Of a stretch of 64,000 nucleotides of DNA, positions 1 to 46,395 are shown one piece after another. The notes below the pieces were generated by a model. It was not told the DNA's origin. It saw only the letters and a program-made list of their open reading frames with translations, and made no database searches. A program made the translations under genes and the position numbers. Each line of letters starts with the position of its first letter. Position 1 is the first letter of the stretch. Origin of the DNA: Undaria pinnatifida (lineage: Eukaryota > Sar > Phaeophyceae > Laminariales > Alariaceae); assembly GCA_012845835.1 (NCBI GenBank), contig JABAKD010000018.1, positions 682,001 to 746,000 on the forward strand, given 5' to 3'.

Positions 1-83
1 CCCCTTCCCCCGTCCGTTTCTCGCCCTCGCCGTGTATTGTGTTTGACGTTGGTGAAGATATTGTGATGATTGTGTTTGTTCAG

Positions 84-34061
<33,978 letters not shown>

Positions 34062-34327
34062 GATCAACCTGCTTCGTGGCCGTGTTCAACGATATCCAAG
34101 GGGTAGGGATCGCACCGGTTTGTCCAGCAGGTCTCTGGCCGGTTGAACTGCGTCTCGTGTGAGGACCATCGCGCAAATGTTGATAATTTTACGAGTAGAT
34201 TCCGTTTTGGGTTCTAGGGCATGGAGAAGCTTAGTCGAGTTGAGCGAACGAATGCTTTTGGAGTCGTTGTCTCGGGCGTGAGGCATCGAGCTGCTCATCG
34301 TTGGAGCTCAGAAACGTTACGGTTTGT

Positions 34328-34570
34328 GCCACGATTGAGGTAGCACGTTTCGTGTGAAAGGGTTTCTCCATGACGGGGAACCTCAACCTTAAATCGTCGG
34401 AACTAGCTTGCTGTTTTGCATCGTTCCCGTTCTATATACCTAGGCCATGGGATTTTCCATCCTGATATAGCAGTTATATTTTTGTCCAAATGTGGTTTTT
34501 GGGACATGGCCTCAAAGCTCTCTAAGTCCGAGGGACATAAAAAAAAATGCGTGCACCGCTATCTTAGCTG
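34328..34570 (+). mobile_element. MITE family 1 copy
   Basis: Starts CCACGATTGAGGTAGCACG and ends GTGCACCGCTATCTTAGC. Interior landmarks CATGACGGGGAACCT, TTTTGCATCGTTCC, CCTAGGCCATGGGATTTT and an A-run before ATGCGTGCACC. Just 3' of the probable last exon of the Patched-like gene. Confidence 0.88.
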
Positions 34571-35035
34571 GCGTCTTAGGCTCAACACCCTACCGTGAGA
34601 TGCCTCTTTCTTCCACATTCAACACGACGCGCTCTCTGCGGGCTCTACGCTACGACTGCCGCCACCCACAACCACTCGAAACCTCAATTTGACACACCGG
34701 ATGAAGATTTATCATCTTTCCAATTTCTTCCGCTGTCGTCTTTGGACTCATTGAAACGCGTGAGTTTCGGTGGAGAGATGGCACTTTGTGACCAACGCAG
34801 TTTTTTTAATGGAGAACTCCTGAAGAACGTTGGAAACCTTTTTTTCTGCTCGCCCTAATCCTGATTTTTTCATCTGTTTGCAATATATCCAACCCCCGTG
34901 GCTGGTTTGTTGGGTGAACCCTATCTCTATTGTCAGCTGCCCCCGAGTTTAGTGTGGAAGACAAGAATTCAAAGAGCCCCCCCCCCAAGATGCGGAGCCT
35001 CTTAGAATGAACGTGCACCCCCTCAGTGGGGCATT

Positions 35036-35280
35036 CTACGATAGAGGGAGCACGTTAAGTTTGAAGTAGGGTCTGCCCGACGGAGCACCTTAGCCCCAAA
35101 CCGTCGAAAACAATCCATTTGCTTTTCATGACTCTTGCCGTTGTATAACCAGGCCGTCGGATCTTTAACCAGGAAGCATTTTTATTGCTCAAAATAATAA
35201 ATAATTGGTAGAAAGGTATCAAGCTCCCGAGTTGAGGAACCTCAGGCAAAACATGTGGTGCGCCTCTTTCGTAGCACGCG
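35036..35280 (+). mobile_element. MITE family 1 copy
   Basis: Ends CTACGATAGAGGGAGCACG and GGTGCGCCTCTTTCGTAGCACGCG. The interior includes AAACCGTCGAAAAC, TTTTCATGACTCTTGCC, CCAGGCCGTCGGAT and CTCCCGAGTTGAGGAACCTC. The right end shows the ACGCG sequence seen after several copies. Confidence 0.9.
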
Positions 35281-37546
35281 CCCGTTGGTACGCACTTTCA
35301 TCACCTTTCGTCGGCTTGGGAAACAAGACAGTATTGTGCCCGTGACAACCACAGGAACAGGGTAGATAATATCGTGCGCGCATCGGTTGTGTTGGGGACG
35401 ATAGTGAGAGAGCGGCCCGGCACCCGCTCACTAACAACCCGCGCTGCACTTCTAATTCACCTCCTCTACTTGTTCCTGCGCCCATGATGCCTTTTGCGTT
35501 TTCGAAGGAGGGGGCTACTGCTACGCGGTCGGCCGTCGTTGGGCCAAGGTTGACCAGCGAGCCTGTGACGAACGTCGTTTCGAAAGGCTGATGGAAGGCT
35601 TGCCCGAGTCATTTCCTTTAGTGTTTCTTTGGGCGTGTAAGATATGCAAAAATAGCAACATGTCGCAGGGTGTACTTCATGCAGAGCATGGTATCGACGC
35701 ACGTCTATGATTGATGTACACCCGGGCGTCGAGACTCCGGCTGTTGTAAACGACTGCCTCGTCGACCATACATGCCCGTGTTCGCGAAATTGACGCGCGG
35801 GGTGTGGCTACCTAGCCATGCATCTGACATCACCCGACCATACGCCAGCGAACGAAACTTGCACACGGCTTTGGGCTGGATAGACATGTCGTGACAAGTC
35901 CGCGGCATTTCGGGGCTCTTTATTCCAAAAGTCTGCGGACTGCCCTTCTCGTTTGAAGAATAGCATATGTCATACCTAGGCCACGGTTTCGGCCCCCGGG
36001 TTCGGTTTGACTTTTTCTCATCTGTTTGTTTTCTTTGGGGGGGGGGATATAGAGTGCTTCGAGCCAGGAGCATCGGCAAATATTGGGCGCTCAACTCTGT
36101 CGTAGCTTATGTGTCCCCATTCCTGGCCAAATTGGCTGGGAAGAAACCTTGTCCCAGGGTTGTCTTCCGTCGGTTTTAAAAAAATAGGTTTCCGGTCTTG
36201 ATGACTTAGATCGTCGATTCCGGCCCTAACACGACCCCACAGGTGTTGGATTTCTTCGTGCTGTACCGCTGGAGAAGACTCATTTTTAATTTTTTCTTAT
36301 TTCGTTTTTATCTGTACAGCAGGCGACACGCCATGAATAAGGGTGGTGCTTTGTTTTGAGAGTTGTTGGTGCTATAAAAGCAGACAAGATACCTTTTGTT
36401 ATATCTGTATTCGTGTTGCGTTCGATAACCGTTCGGATCAAGCTGTGTTTCCGGCAGTCCTTGATTCGACGAAAGCCAGCTTTCAACAGCGTTGTTTGTC
36501 GGGTAGGTTTCTTTTTTAGTTTTCCCGGTGCGCACAATGGTGGTTTTATTGTCAGCCCCGAACTGTCACCAGCATAGTTTCCCGTATAACTTCCCCTATT
36601 TGTTTTCGCGGGCGTGGTTTTCGGGACATACCAGATCTCGGGTGCCGGAGGTACGAGCTTTCGTCGTTGCTTTGATAACGCGTACGCACCCGGTACGCTC
36701 TGACCCGAGCTAACATGACGGAAAGTATAGTTCCATGTTGTGGTCTGGTTCGATGCCTTAGGCACGAACAGCCCGCAATTTCACTCTGAGGCCCGTGAAC
36801 AATCTATTCTGGAATATAATGCGAACCGTAGAAGCACGAGCTACTGCATCGCGACTTGGAAACGTAATCGGGCAGGCAATTGCGGCAGCGCCCGCCAGGC
36901 GGCGTTAAACCACCAATGTCACCAAGCCTCTTACCGTGCCCTTCGTCCTGTATATTGTATGTTTCCCTCTTGGGTAGTTATGCGCTAATAGAAGCGTAAG
37001 GGTATACGGGGAGTTATCCCGTGATGGAGGTTGCAAGTTTGGCGCCAAAACGTTCCTGGCCGATTATGCTCCTCAATCGAGCAAGAACTAACGACCGGTC
37101 GATTATATTTTTCCGGTTTAACGTATTTTCTGGTTAAGTAAGGGGAAAGAGGCTTGGTCGGGTGGCGCGAACCAATGCCTCCCAAGTCATTATTCGGGGG
37201 TGAGATGTTGAGATCCTCGTCGTGGGACCTCAGAGAATTCCTAGAATATGCTGCACCCCAGCTGTGGGATGGCTCTACGCTATTGTGTGCTTGAGGCGTA
37301 CGAGCGCTGGCGGTTAGGACGATATCCGGGCCGGATAATGGGCAGTAGGATACGTCCCCGGAAGCTCAAGAGTATACGCTTTGCCAAAACCATGCTTTGA
37401 ACAAGCTTCCCGGCCATTCGCGCATATGGGTTTCCGCAAACTGTGCTAGCGAGGTGTCGCATTTTGCATATCTAGAAGGATGATATTCGGCCCGTTTTTT
37501 TTGGGCGCTGACATTGGGTGGCCGGCTGGTTGTTTCGGTAGTTTAG

Positions 37547-37793
37547 TGATTCTACGACACCCCACCCAACTGTTATCCAAATCACCGGTTTTGAAACCAG
37601 CTCCCGGCCGAAACTTTTGAAATACGGTACACATTGCCACCCCAACGTCGTCGTTCAATCGTCGTTTGCAAACGAGAAAATAATATATGGAGATGTTTTT
37701 TTCGTATCATGTTTCCTCGTGTCGAGTAGCCATAAAACGTTAGTCAAAGGAATCGCCGATTGTTTTGGGGGGGGCTATCGCAGTAAGAGTCAG
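37547..37793 (+). mobile_element. MITE family 3 copy
   Basis: Starts GATTCTACGACACCCCACCC and ends GGGGGGGCTATCGCAGTAAG. Shares CAAATCACCGGTTTTGAAAC, CACCCCAACGTCGTCG, TATATGGAGATG and CGTGTCGAGTAGCCATAAAA. Orientation as in the other three copies. Confidence 0.92.
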
Positions 37794-38093
37794 TCAGTCA
37801 TCCAGGTGATTGAGTTCATAGTGGTGGACCCTCTGAATATTTGCCTACGTTTGCGACTAACAACCGGTTCTACACAAACGGCAACAGCCAGTAGTGAAGT
37901 AGAAGCGTTCGTGGAGTAGCGTCTATTTCCGCTCTTTTACCGCCCCCGGTATTTCCGACTGGCACACACCGGCACTATATATGGGAATTGGACCACAGCT
38001 TTAAGTGCGCGCGGGCTGCGGTCTTGGATGTGACGAGCTCAGGTTTGGCTGAAGGCGACAGGGGGTCTTGTGACGGCTCCCAATCACACGCTT

Positions 38094-38331
38094 GCTACGA
38101 AAGAGGCATACCGTTTTTGATCTGAAATAGTTTCAGAGTGACGGGGCTCCTTAAAACAAACTCGTCGGAAATGGATTAGATTTTTTAATGCCTCTTTTAA
38201 TACCGAGGCCATGGGATCGTTGATCACCGAAAAATCAGGCTTACTTGACACCATATATATTTTTTTTCTCTTAAGCTCCTGTGGTAGGGAATCTCACCAA
38301 AAACATTTGGTGCACCTCTATCTCGCAGCAC
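38094..38331 (+). mobile_element. MITE family 1 copy
   Basis: Left end GCTACGAAAGAGGCATACCG, right end GTGCACCTCTATCTCGCAGC. It contains GTTTCAGAGTGACGGGGCTCC, AACTCGTCGGAAAT and CCGAGGCCATGGGATCG in the standard order. Confidence 0.88.
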
Positions 38332-39055
38332 GGGTCATTAGGTCGTTGGCGGTGTTAAGACGCTTTAGAAATACATAGGGCGCTCATCCGGCCCACGTAC
38401 AAGCGCTCTCGCCGTTATCTGGAAGGTGATTTCAGGTTTTCCAATTATTTGTGAAGCTTTGGATTGAGGTGCTCTTCTGGTATGTTTGCAAACCCGAGGG
38501 GAGTGGCATTTGTTTTTTGTATGATACGGGCGCGAGAAGGACAGTGTTTTGGGACGGGTGTAATTTTTGGACTATTTCAAATGATTGTCCGGTGATGAGA
38601 AAGCGGAGTTGGAGTTGTGTCTTTTGATGGTTATTTCTTGTTTTTGGTGTTAGTCCGAGTGTTATTGGACGTCACTGTCTGAACCGGTTTATTTGTTTGG
38701 TGTTTAGGAGTGGTCCCCTGCTACGGTACACGAATAGGTAGCATTTTGATTTCCAATTGGTTGTTCATTTTCAATTCGGGGCCACGGAACCCAATATCGC
38801 CGGAACTGCAATGACATCATTTTGCATTATTACCTTTTCGATACCTAGGATTTGATGGTATCCATTGGCACTGCGTTTGCATTGTCGTGGAGATCAGGTT
38901 TTTCTTCCGAGAGGGGTGTAGATCTCCTCCCATGAGGCACAATCTACGACATGATATTCTTCAGTGGATTTCGTTCGTTTCGTTACGAAAAACGGTGTAC
39001 GCTTCAGAAGGAAAATCATAGAGCTCCTCGAGCAAGGATCCTCGAAAGGACTCGT

Positions 39056-39312
39056 GGTACGGGAGAGGTAGCACTTTTCGCTTGATGTGAGTTCTGATGA
39101 CGGGTATTCCTTAACCAAAAATCGACGGGAACATCCGCCCACTTTTCGCCATGACGCTTGTTGCATACCCTAACGCCCTGAGAAATTTCATCCTGTACGT
39201 AGCAGCTACATTTTACTTTCTCCCAAATCGGTGGTTGGGTTGGGAGGAAGTCTGATGCCCCGAAACCGAGAGGAGGTCACCAAAACAAAATTCTGCACCT
39301 GTGTCGCATCAC
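39056..39312 (+). mobile_element. MITE family 1 copy
   Basis: Left end GGTACGGGAGAGGTAGCAC, right end TGCACCTGTGTCGCATC followed by ACGCGT. Shares TTCTGATGACGGG, AAATCGACGGGAAC and CATCCTGTACGTAGCAG with other family members. Confidence 0.8.
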
Positions 39313-39849
39313 GCGTAGAAAAACAGCGTGCCGAACCTCTGTCGTGTGTTAGAGGGTTAACGGTTTCGGAGTCGCAAGTGGCAGAGCACGGTGTACATAG
39401 AGAAGAAAAAACTGTGGTGGGCAGCCATTAGCTTAGTCAGCGTGAATCCGTGCACGCGCGACCACTATTGTTGTTGCTTGCTTGTGAAAGGCCAAAGCTA
39501 CGGCAGCGCCCGTTACTTACTGGGCCATTTTTAGCGGTGACTGGGTGTTGCTCGCGCGATTGACAGTCCCCACCCCCTCCTGTCGACTTGGCGGCGTTCG
39601 GGTACATCCTCTGCTTCTTTTGTTCTCGCAAAATGTGAACCTGAAATGGATTCGGAGGCTACGATGCAGCGACAATAGCGCCACAAGAAAAATTTGTTCG
39701 CAAGGCACAACACCAATCGCGTGTGAGTGGTAGTGAAATAAGGGGCATGTCACTGGAACACCTTAGCCTTATTTCAGTCAATGCAGTGCTTCTTGGTACC
39801 CCTTGTTGCACGAGCGGTGTGGTTGAAAGTTGGGACGCGTGCCGCGAAA

Positions 39850-40096
39850 CAGGATATTAAGGTACACATTTTTTTGGCTGAAATTGTTTCTGAACGGCGG
39901 TGATCTTCCCTCAACCCTTAAAAAAGCGGTCGGAGTGAGTTTAACATGTTTTTGCATTGAAGCATGTTTCGTTCAACACCTCGGCGATGGGACCGTTTAT
40001 CACACGGAGGATAGTCTTGGGTGAGATGCAGAGCACCTCAAGTGAGGGTGCTCAAAGCAACATTGATTGGTTGGTGTGCTACTCTACCGTAGCATA
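39850..40096 (+). mobile_element. MITE family 1 copy, degraded left end
   Basis: The right end GTGCTACTCTACCGTAGCA is recognisable; the left end is reduced to AAGGTACAC. The interior GAAATTGTTTCTGAACGGCGG, ACCTCGGCGATGGGACCG and CCTCAAGTGAGGGTGCTC supports the call. The next copy begins 20 bp downstream. Confidence 0.7.
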
Positions 40097-40113
40097 GTTG
40101 AAGATCGTACACG

Positions 40114-40365
40114 TGCTGCGGTGATAGAGGTAGCACTTTCCGGTTGCAATATATTCTGAATGACGCGGCTCCTTGAAAATAAGTCGTCCGAATTTTGATA
40201 TTCTTCGTTACGATGTTCGCTGTGTTCCTAGGCCGTGAGATTGAACATACGAGTAGCGCCTATGGTTTGCTATGAGTCCATTCTCGCGAGAAGTCGAAAG
40301 ATCCTGAAGAAGTGGACCTCAGAAAAAAAAATGGTCGCATGGAGAACCTGTACCGTGCGGCATGC
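40114..40365 (+). mobile_element. MITE family 1 copy
   Basis: Left end TGCTGCGGTGATAGAGGTAG then CACTTT. Interior TATTCTGAATGACGCGGCTC, AAGTCGTCCGAATTTTG and TTCCTAGGCCGTGAGAT. The right end (AACCTGTACCGTGCGGCATG) is diverged. Nearly adjacent to the preceding copy, in the same orientation. Confidence 0.85.
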
Positions 40366-41353
40366 TTCAAGGTTCGTGTGCACATTGGATGTCAGTGCCT
40401 CCTGCGTGGGTGGCGGAATCGCACTGTGAATGCGGGAGGTGGTTCTATTCTAAAGTGCTGGGTGATGTGCTCTCAGTCGTCGTGGACTTTTCTAGGTTGT
40501 TAGTGGGAAGCGTTTTACTTTGATTTTTTGAGCACGAAATCGTTCTTGCGATGGGCTTTGAGTTTAAACAGTTGATGTCAAATGCCTGTGCACTTTGGGA
40601 TTCTTCCTTATTAGGTATTACTAGTTGGCAAAAAGATGTCTCGGTGCCCGTCTTCTCATTCCGTCTTTACAAGGCTGACGTCTTAGTACATATGATTGTC
40701 AATGTTTGGTTCGAGATACCGACCGTTACCTCTTGTAGAGGCATCCAATTGGTCACGGACACTGTCATCCTTGCCATTCCTTGAGGGTGCAGGGATGGAA
40801 AAACGACGACTGTTGAGGTACGCTCTACGACAACCTCAATATGGTCTTACAGTCATGTGTGAATGAAAATATTGTCGGGGCGACACAACGAAAACATAGG
40901 CGTTGAGAGAGTGTGCTCTCCCACGGTAGTGCCCACGTTAGCGGCTAAGCAGATTCTACGAATTATCGGAGATCGTAACTTGAGGAGAAGCTGAATATCT
41001 GACCCGCAACGTGACTTCGAAAGCAGTCGCTCGGGAAACCCGACGAATCTCCTAGGCCCTACCTTTTGAAGAGATGGTCCTCTTGTAAATGTAGTAGTAC
41101 CTCACTCGAGGAGCTCAACCGGACATGAACAGTATTTATTTACCACACAACTGAAACACCTACCGCGCGGTAGGACTCGTGTTTAGTATGGCGACCCCCT
41201 GCTCTGCCCCCTTTGGTGTTTGAGTTTCTGCGGGGAGGCGTTTCGCGATCTAAGGTAAAAGTTGCCATATCATCAAGCTACCTGTGGGTATGATACATCT
41301 TATTATTAGGCATCTTGTGTCCTTTCCCTTGTCATGATTCGTGAAGTTTGATC

Positions 41354-41637
41354 AAAGCTACGGTTATAGGCGGGTCACATTTTGAGCCTTGTATTGCAAT
41401 GGCTCGGGGTCGCTCACGCGCGTGCGCCCTCTATCCTTTTCCACGGCCTTGGGCGTTCGGCCCGTTAAACTTTCGCGACGTCATACCGAAATGATTTGGT
41501 TCGCTACCAGCGCCGAACCAATCGTCACGTGAACGACCTTTGTAAGTGAGTTACAAAATCACTCAGGCGAGTGTTGGTGAAAACACGACCGACGGTATTG
41601 ACAACAATGGCACCCCCCGCTCTCTACAGTAGCCATG
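41354..41637 (+). mobile_element. MITE family 2 copy
   Basis: Left end AAAGCTACGGTTATAGGCGG then GTCAC, right end GGCACCCCCCGCTCTCTACA then GTAGC. Palindrome-like CGCTCACGCGCGTG near the left end and CACTCAGGCGAGTG near the right end are characteristic. The ends are diverged, so the boundaries are approximate. Confidence 0.7.
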
Positions 41638-44600
41638 GTCGGTTTAGTCATTACGGAAATGGTGTGGTCAGCTCCGCACACTTACAAGTGAAGGAGTAGG
41701 TGCTCCTGTGACGCCCCCGGAGACATCCTCCGGTAGGGTATGCACGTTTTGGAGTTAACGGTTAGTGTCATAATATTTACACTCTACACGGCTTTACGTG
41801 GGGTTGATTGTGCAATAGACTCCCCCAAACAACAGCGATTTTATCAAACTATATTGTCTCAAGACTGCTCGACACGAAAAACAGTTCTATTATCAAAAAC
41901 GTATCCAAGTATATTGTTCCGGTTCGCAAAGGGCTATCAAACGATGACAACGCGGCGGCAAGCGGCAGCACAGTAGTGCGGGACATTAGGCCGCGAGCTG
42001 GTGTCCATATTCGCAATTCCTTGCAATGAAAACGTGGAGAGGCTAGCGTAGACCGACTCTTGGTTTTGTAGGATTACGTGGTAGAGTGCGGAGAAGCGCT
42101 GGTCGGGTTCCGCGCGAACGGATGCCCTTGAAAGTCATATTTCGGATACGTGCTTGAAGTCCTCACAACAATTTTCGACCTCAGAAAAATGTTGGAATCT
42201 GTTGAACACTTACCGTGGGGTGCCCCCCCCCCCCTTATCGCGCTCCGCACCCATGACGTAGCGGTGTCATTGCGCTACCCTCGCTTGGTTGTCGATACAG
42301 TGTTGTTGATTCAGATAGAGACGTGTGTTACGATGGAGGTGCACAGTTCATATTTTCTAAGGTTCTTCGATTTCGGAACTTAAGACCAAACGTTGATTCG
42401 GTGGAAACGAAAACTACTCCCGGATGAAGGATCCCATGGCTTAGATGCACAAGAGCAAGAAGAATCATGCCAAAACCTACCTTTTTCCGACGATTTTTGG
42501 TCAAGGAGCTCTGTCATTCAGAAGCCGTTGCACACCAAAAGTGTCACCTCTAACGTAGTATGCGTCTAGAGGTGCAAACGGCGCCCTGGCGTATCTATTG
42601 CAACATTTTGAGAGGAACCTGTCGCAATCACTTTTTTCGTTGCCGTGCGAGGTTTAATCTTCCCGCCATGGATCGACGCGTGGGCCCTTCTCAGCGAAAA
42701 GACTCAGAAAAACGGTGTGCCTGTCCTCTTGATGGCTTGGGCTTTCGTGGGTCTGGCCCGGTCTCGCCCGGCGCGCTTTTCGCTCCACTCTCGTTCGGTA
42801 CCTCAGGGAAAAAGGCTTCAATTACAACACTCGAAGTGCACCCACAACTTCGGCGATACACAACACCATAAACTGTTATGGGCAATGGTTTTGATATGGT
42901 ATACGGAACTAGTGCGTGGTTTTTTGTTATGCGGCCAAGGAGGTTAGGTTCAAGAAGATAAAAAAAAAAATTATTTCTTTGGGGGGATGCTAATTTGGTT
43001 TTGTTCAACGTATCCCTACCCACGACTGCCACACGTATGGTCACCGCTACTATGATATGTGCCGCGGATCACATGCCGTGGGTCAAGCCCCCTTCACGTC
43101 GTGTCGTGCTTGTAGCTGTGGTGTCCTTCTCTTTCCCTGCTACATCCAACGTTTGTGGCCAAGTTACTCTTCTGCCCCGTAGAGTACTGACATACGTCGG
43201 CATCAACAGAAACGAGCTGTTGCTGGTGGCACACCGTGTCTTCGGGCACGTACTGAATTTTCCCCGTATAACGTTTATAATTGCCACGTCGACCGAAGGA
43301 AGCGCACTACGTCAGCCCGTGTGTACAGCGGTGCATCAAGGCTTTGTAATTTGCGATGTAGTGTTATCTGCATAGAGGTCAAGGTTTGGTGGTAGGAGGG
43401 GTAGAGGTGAACTTTGTCCTTTCTTGTGCTGCTCACTTGAAGAGCTATTAGGGCCTCGCCAAGACTGGCTTTGCCGCACCTGAGAACGCAATTCGATACA
43501 CAAACTCCTGACCGGGGTCAACAAGACAATCAGTTTTGTTAAAACAAAAATGTCATTTCGACCATTAGTGGTTAAGAAGCCCCGTCACCCTGTTACAATT
43601 GTAGCAAAAAAGTACTTTCTTTACCGTGCCCCGCGTCTTAGGTCTTCTCCGACGACACCTGTTGTTTTTTATCCTTTTTCCACGCCCCGTCTTGTTTCTC
43701 TGCCCGTCTACCATGTCCTGGCTTTGTGGCGGCCCTGATGCTTTTCACGTTGAGTTTCCTCTGTGGGAACAGGTAAACGAATATGGTCACGCGAGCTCCT
43801 GCCGTCATTAACCGCGACTCTGCACGCACTGTATTTTTCCTCGCGTCTTGCTGTGTCGACGACATCAGGACAAGGGAACGTTAACCCGTGTAACAGCTCC
43901 GTGCTGATTGCTGCGGCATAGGTGAACGGTACATCGTTCAACAGATTCCTCACTTTACGAGTTGCACCACCCCTGACAGACCATGGTTTGGTAAAAAGCA
44001 AAAGGGTCTACGAGATGAACGAGGTACATACCCGAGACAGATTATACGGAAGCCCCGTCAACAACCAGCGATGTCCTTCAACGATCGTTACATGATTGCT
44101 CGATTGGAAGGAAAGTGCTGCTAAAACAAAAGCATCGATGATTATTTTCCATGTTTGCAAAAAAATGTTCGACGATGAAATCGGGGTGGCAACGTACACA
44201 GTAACTCAGGAGGTGCGGACGGGGAGCTGGTTTTATAGTTGGCTTTTTCGTTAACGAAACGAAAAAACAAAAACTGCGAATTTCCGACGAATTTCCCACG
44301 TGGTGCAGGAAAGGTTCAGCCAAAAGTGTCACATCTGTCTTACAACGCGTGCCGTTCAGTGTCTTGTCCGATGTGTTGTTTCTGCCATGAATCCAGGAAG
44401 TACGCCTTTCCCAAGTGATAGAAAGCTGCAATTCGCCCTCCACTTGCGCCCTGTCCGCACTGGTCCGGTCACGTAACGAGCATATTTCCTCTTGCCATTG
44501 AATCTCAGAGTGGGAAGTTCACGATTTGCACGGATATTGAGCTAGGCGCACTCGTTTGGTGTCAAACAGCTTGAGCACGTTGTGCACCATAGGGATTCAC

Positions 44601-44954
44601 TTTTGACGTGGCGTGCTTTTTGCCGGCAGTAGTGTTTAGTTTTTTCTGAACGTTTTCCAGGTATGACGCGGCTTCTAATAACCTTTGTTGGCCATGGTCT
44701 TTTTCATCGGGTAGCATTCATTGTTCGTCCCAAGTCACCTGGCGGGTAAGGTAAAATGAGACGCTCCAGTTAACCAACCTCTGATAAAAATGTAGAACGG
44801 CTCTAACGGATGGAGCCATGTCCGTGTTTGACTCTTTAACTGGGGCTCCAGACCAGTACGTTCAACGTTTTGGAAATGCTTAAACATCAACGTTTGTCAC
44901 GAAGGTTCTAGGGTGTACAACATACAGGACACCCAGGCATACAAAATGGGCTAT

Positions 44955-46395
44955 AAATGTATAATATAAAAATGAAAATACACTCCAGCTGTGAGATCGA
45001 AGATATTTGTCGAAACTCATTTTGCAAGCGGTGTGTGATACTCCGATCGCGCGCATTACGGGTTGTGTGTCCTCATTAAGGATATAGGTCGGCGACTCCC
45101 CTTGCAACTACAGTGTAGCTATCAGGGTCATCAGGGTGATGTCAGGCAGTCTGTGCGCGAAAAAAATAGAACCCATTTCTGAGGGGGACAAAATCTGACA
45201 GCTGTGGAAGGAAATGCATCGGGTTATCTAGTGAATCCTGTAAGTCGAATATCCGGTGAGGGGAGGGCGGAGTTTTCAATGATGTGGGGGGCTGATTTTG
45301 ATCAAAAGGGAGGCGGGAGCGAGAAGGGGGGGGGGAGGGGACGGGTGGAGCAGGTCAATTTGTGCGTCGAAACTCTAAATATTTTATGTGGCGGGGGGGG
45401 GAATGTGGCGGGGGGCGGGGCGGGGGGGGAGGGCTTTAGGTCGCATAGATGTGGGGGTTCGCTATACGCGTGGTGCTAGGTCTAGGCGATGGTGCGGGTG
45501 GTGGGGAAGGAGGAGGCGTTGAGGGTGGGGATAGGTGGGAATCGCAGCAGCGGCATGGACGGCTCTGAAACGATAACGAGGCGATATCCAGGGCGTGGAA
45601 GTGTTTACTACTCTGGCGGATTTCGATAGTAGGTGGGGCGTTTAAGCAACAGAAAGCGAGAAAAAAAAAAAAGGCGGGAGGTGGGGGTAGGGGGGGGGGG
45701 GGGTTCAAGAGGTGTCAGTCACATATAATATACTCCACCCTCTCTTTACTCACTGATTGTACGACTTACCCCAGGAAAAACATTATAAACTGGTGCATTA
45801 TTTCCAAAACCGTCACATTTATCCCCTCAAAATAATGTATAGTTTCCACGCACAAATTGAGCTGCCCCACACGCCGCCCTCCCTCGCCCCAACCCCCCCC
45901 CTCCCCCAACAGTAAACTGGTGCCAAAACCGTCAAGTTTATCCCCTTGAAAGGGTTTATAGCTTACATGCACAAATTGCCCCCCCTTCCCCCCCCCCCCC
46001 CCCCCCCCCCCCCTCCCTCCAAACCCGCACGCTTTTGATCAAAACAAGGCCCCCACGTTCTTCAAAACTCCCCCCCCTCCCTTCACCGGTTATTCGACTT
46101 ACAAGATTCACTTGGTAAAAGGATACATTTTCCTCCACAGCTGTCAGATTTCGTCCCCCTCGGAAACGGGTTTTATAGTTTCCGCGCACAGACTGACTGA
46201 AATCACCCTGTTGACCCTGATAGCTACACTGTAGTTGTAAGGGGAGTCGCCGACCTATATCCTTAATGAGGACACACAACTTGTAATGCGCACGATCGGA
46301 GTATCACACACAGTTTGCAAAGATGAGTTTCGACGAAATCTTCGATTTCACAGATGGAGTGTATTTTCATTTTTTATAATAATATATAATCACGC
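44955..46395. mobile_element. Composite foldback-like element I (long inverted A/B modules around a C module)
   Basis: The left arm is reverse-oriented: an AT-rich end, AATACACTCCAGCTGTGAGA..., module A to about 45260, then a G-rich stretch matching reversed module B. A C module at about 45460-45720 carries GGTGCTAGGTCTAGGCGATG and GGCATGGACGGCTCT. The right arm runs forward: CTCACTGATTGTACGACTTA, module B with poly-C tracts to about 46090, module A to about 46366, then CAGATGGAGTGTATTTTCAT and an AT-rich tail. The outer termini AAAAATGAAAATACACTCCA and GGAGTGTATTTTCATTTTTT are inverted copies. No transposase is recognisable, so it is presumably non-autonomous. Confidence 0.82.

Larger units (their letters stand above)
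34571..44960. other. Gene-poor, MITE-rich intergenic stretch
   Basis: Apart from the MITE copies listed separately, I see no exon that can be supported. Open frames such as 36286-36765 (-) and 42645-42947 (+) are within chance length and carry no recognisable motif. The 42600-43800 part is less MITE-like and somewhat GC-richer and might hold exons, for example a frame ending at a CAG|GTAAAC donor at 43771, but nothing identifies a product. Confidence 0.5.
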
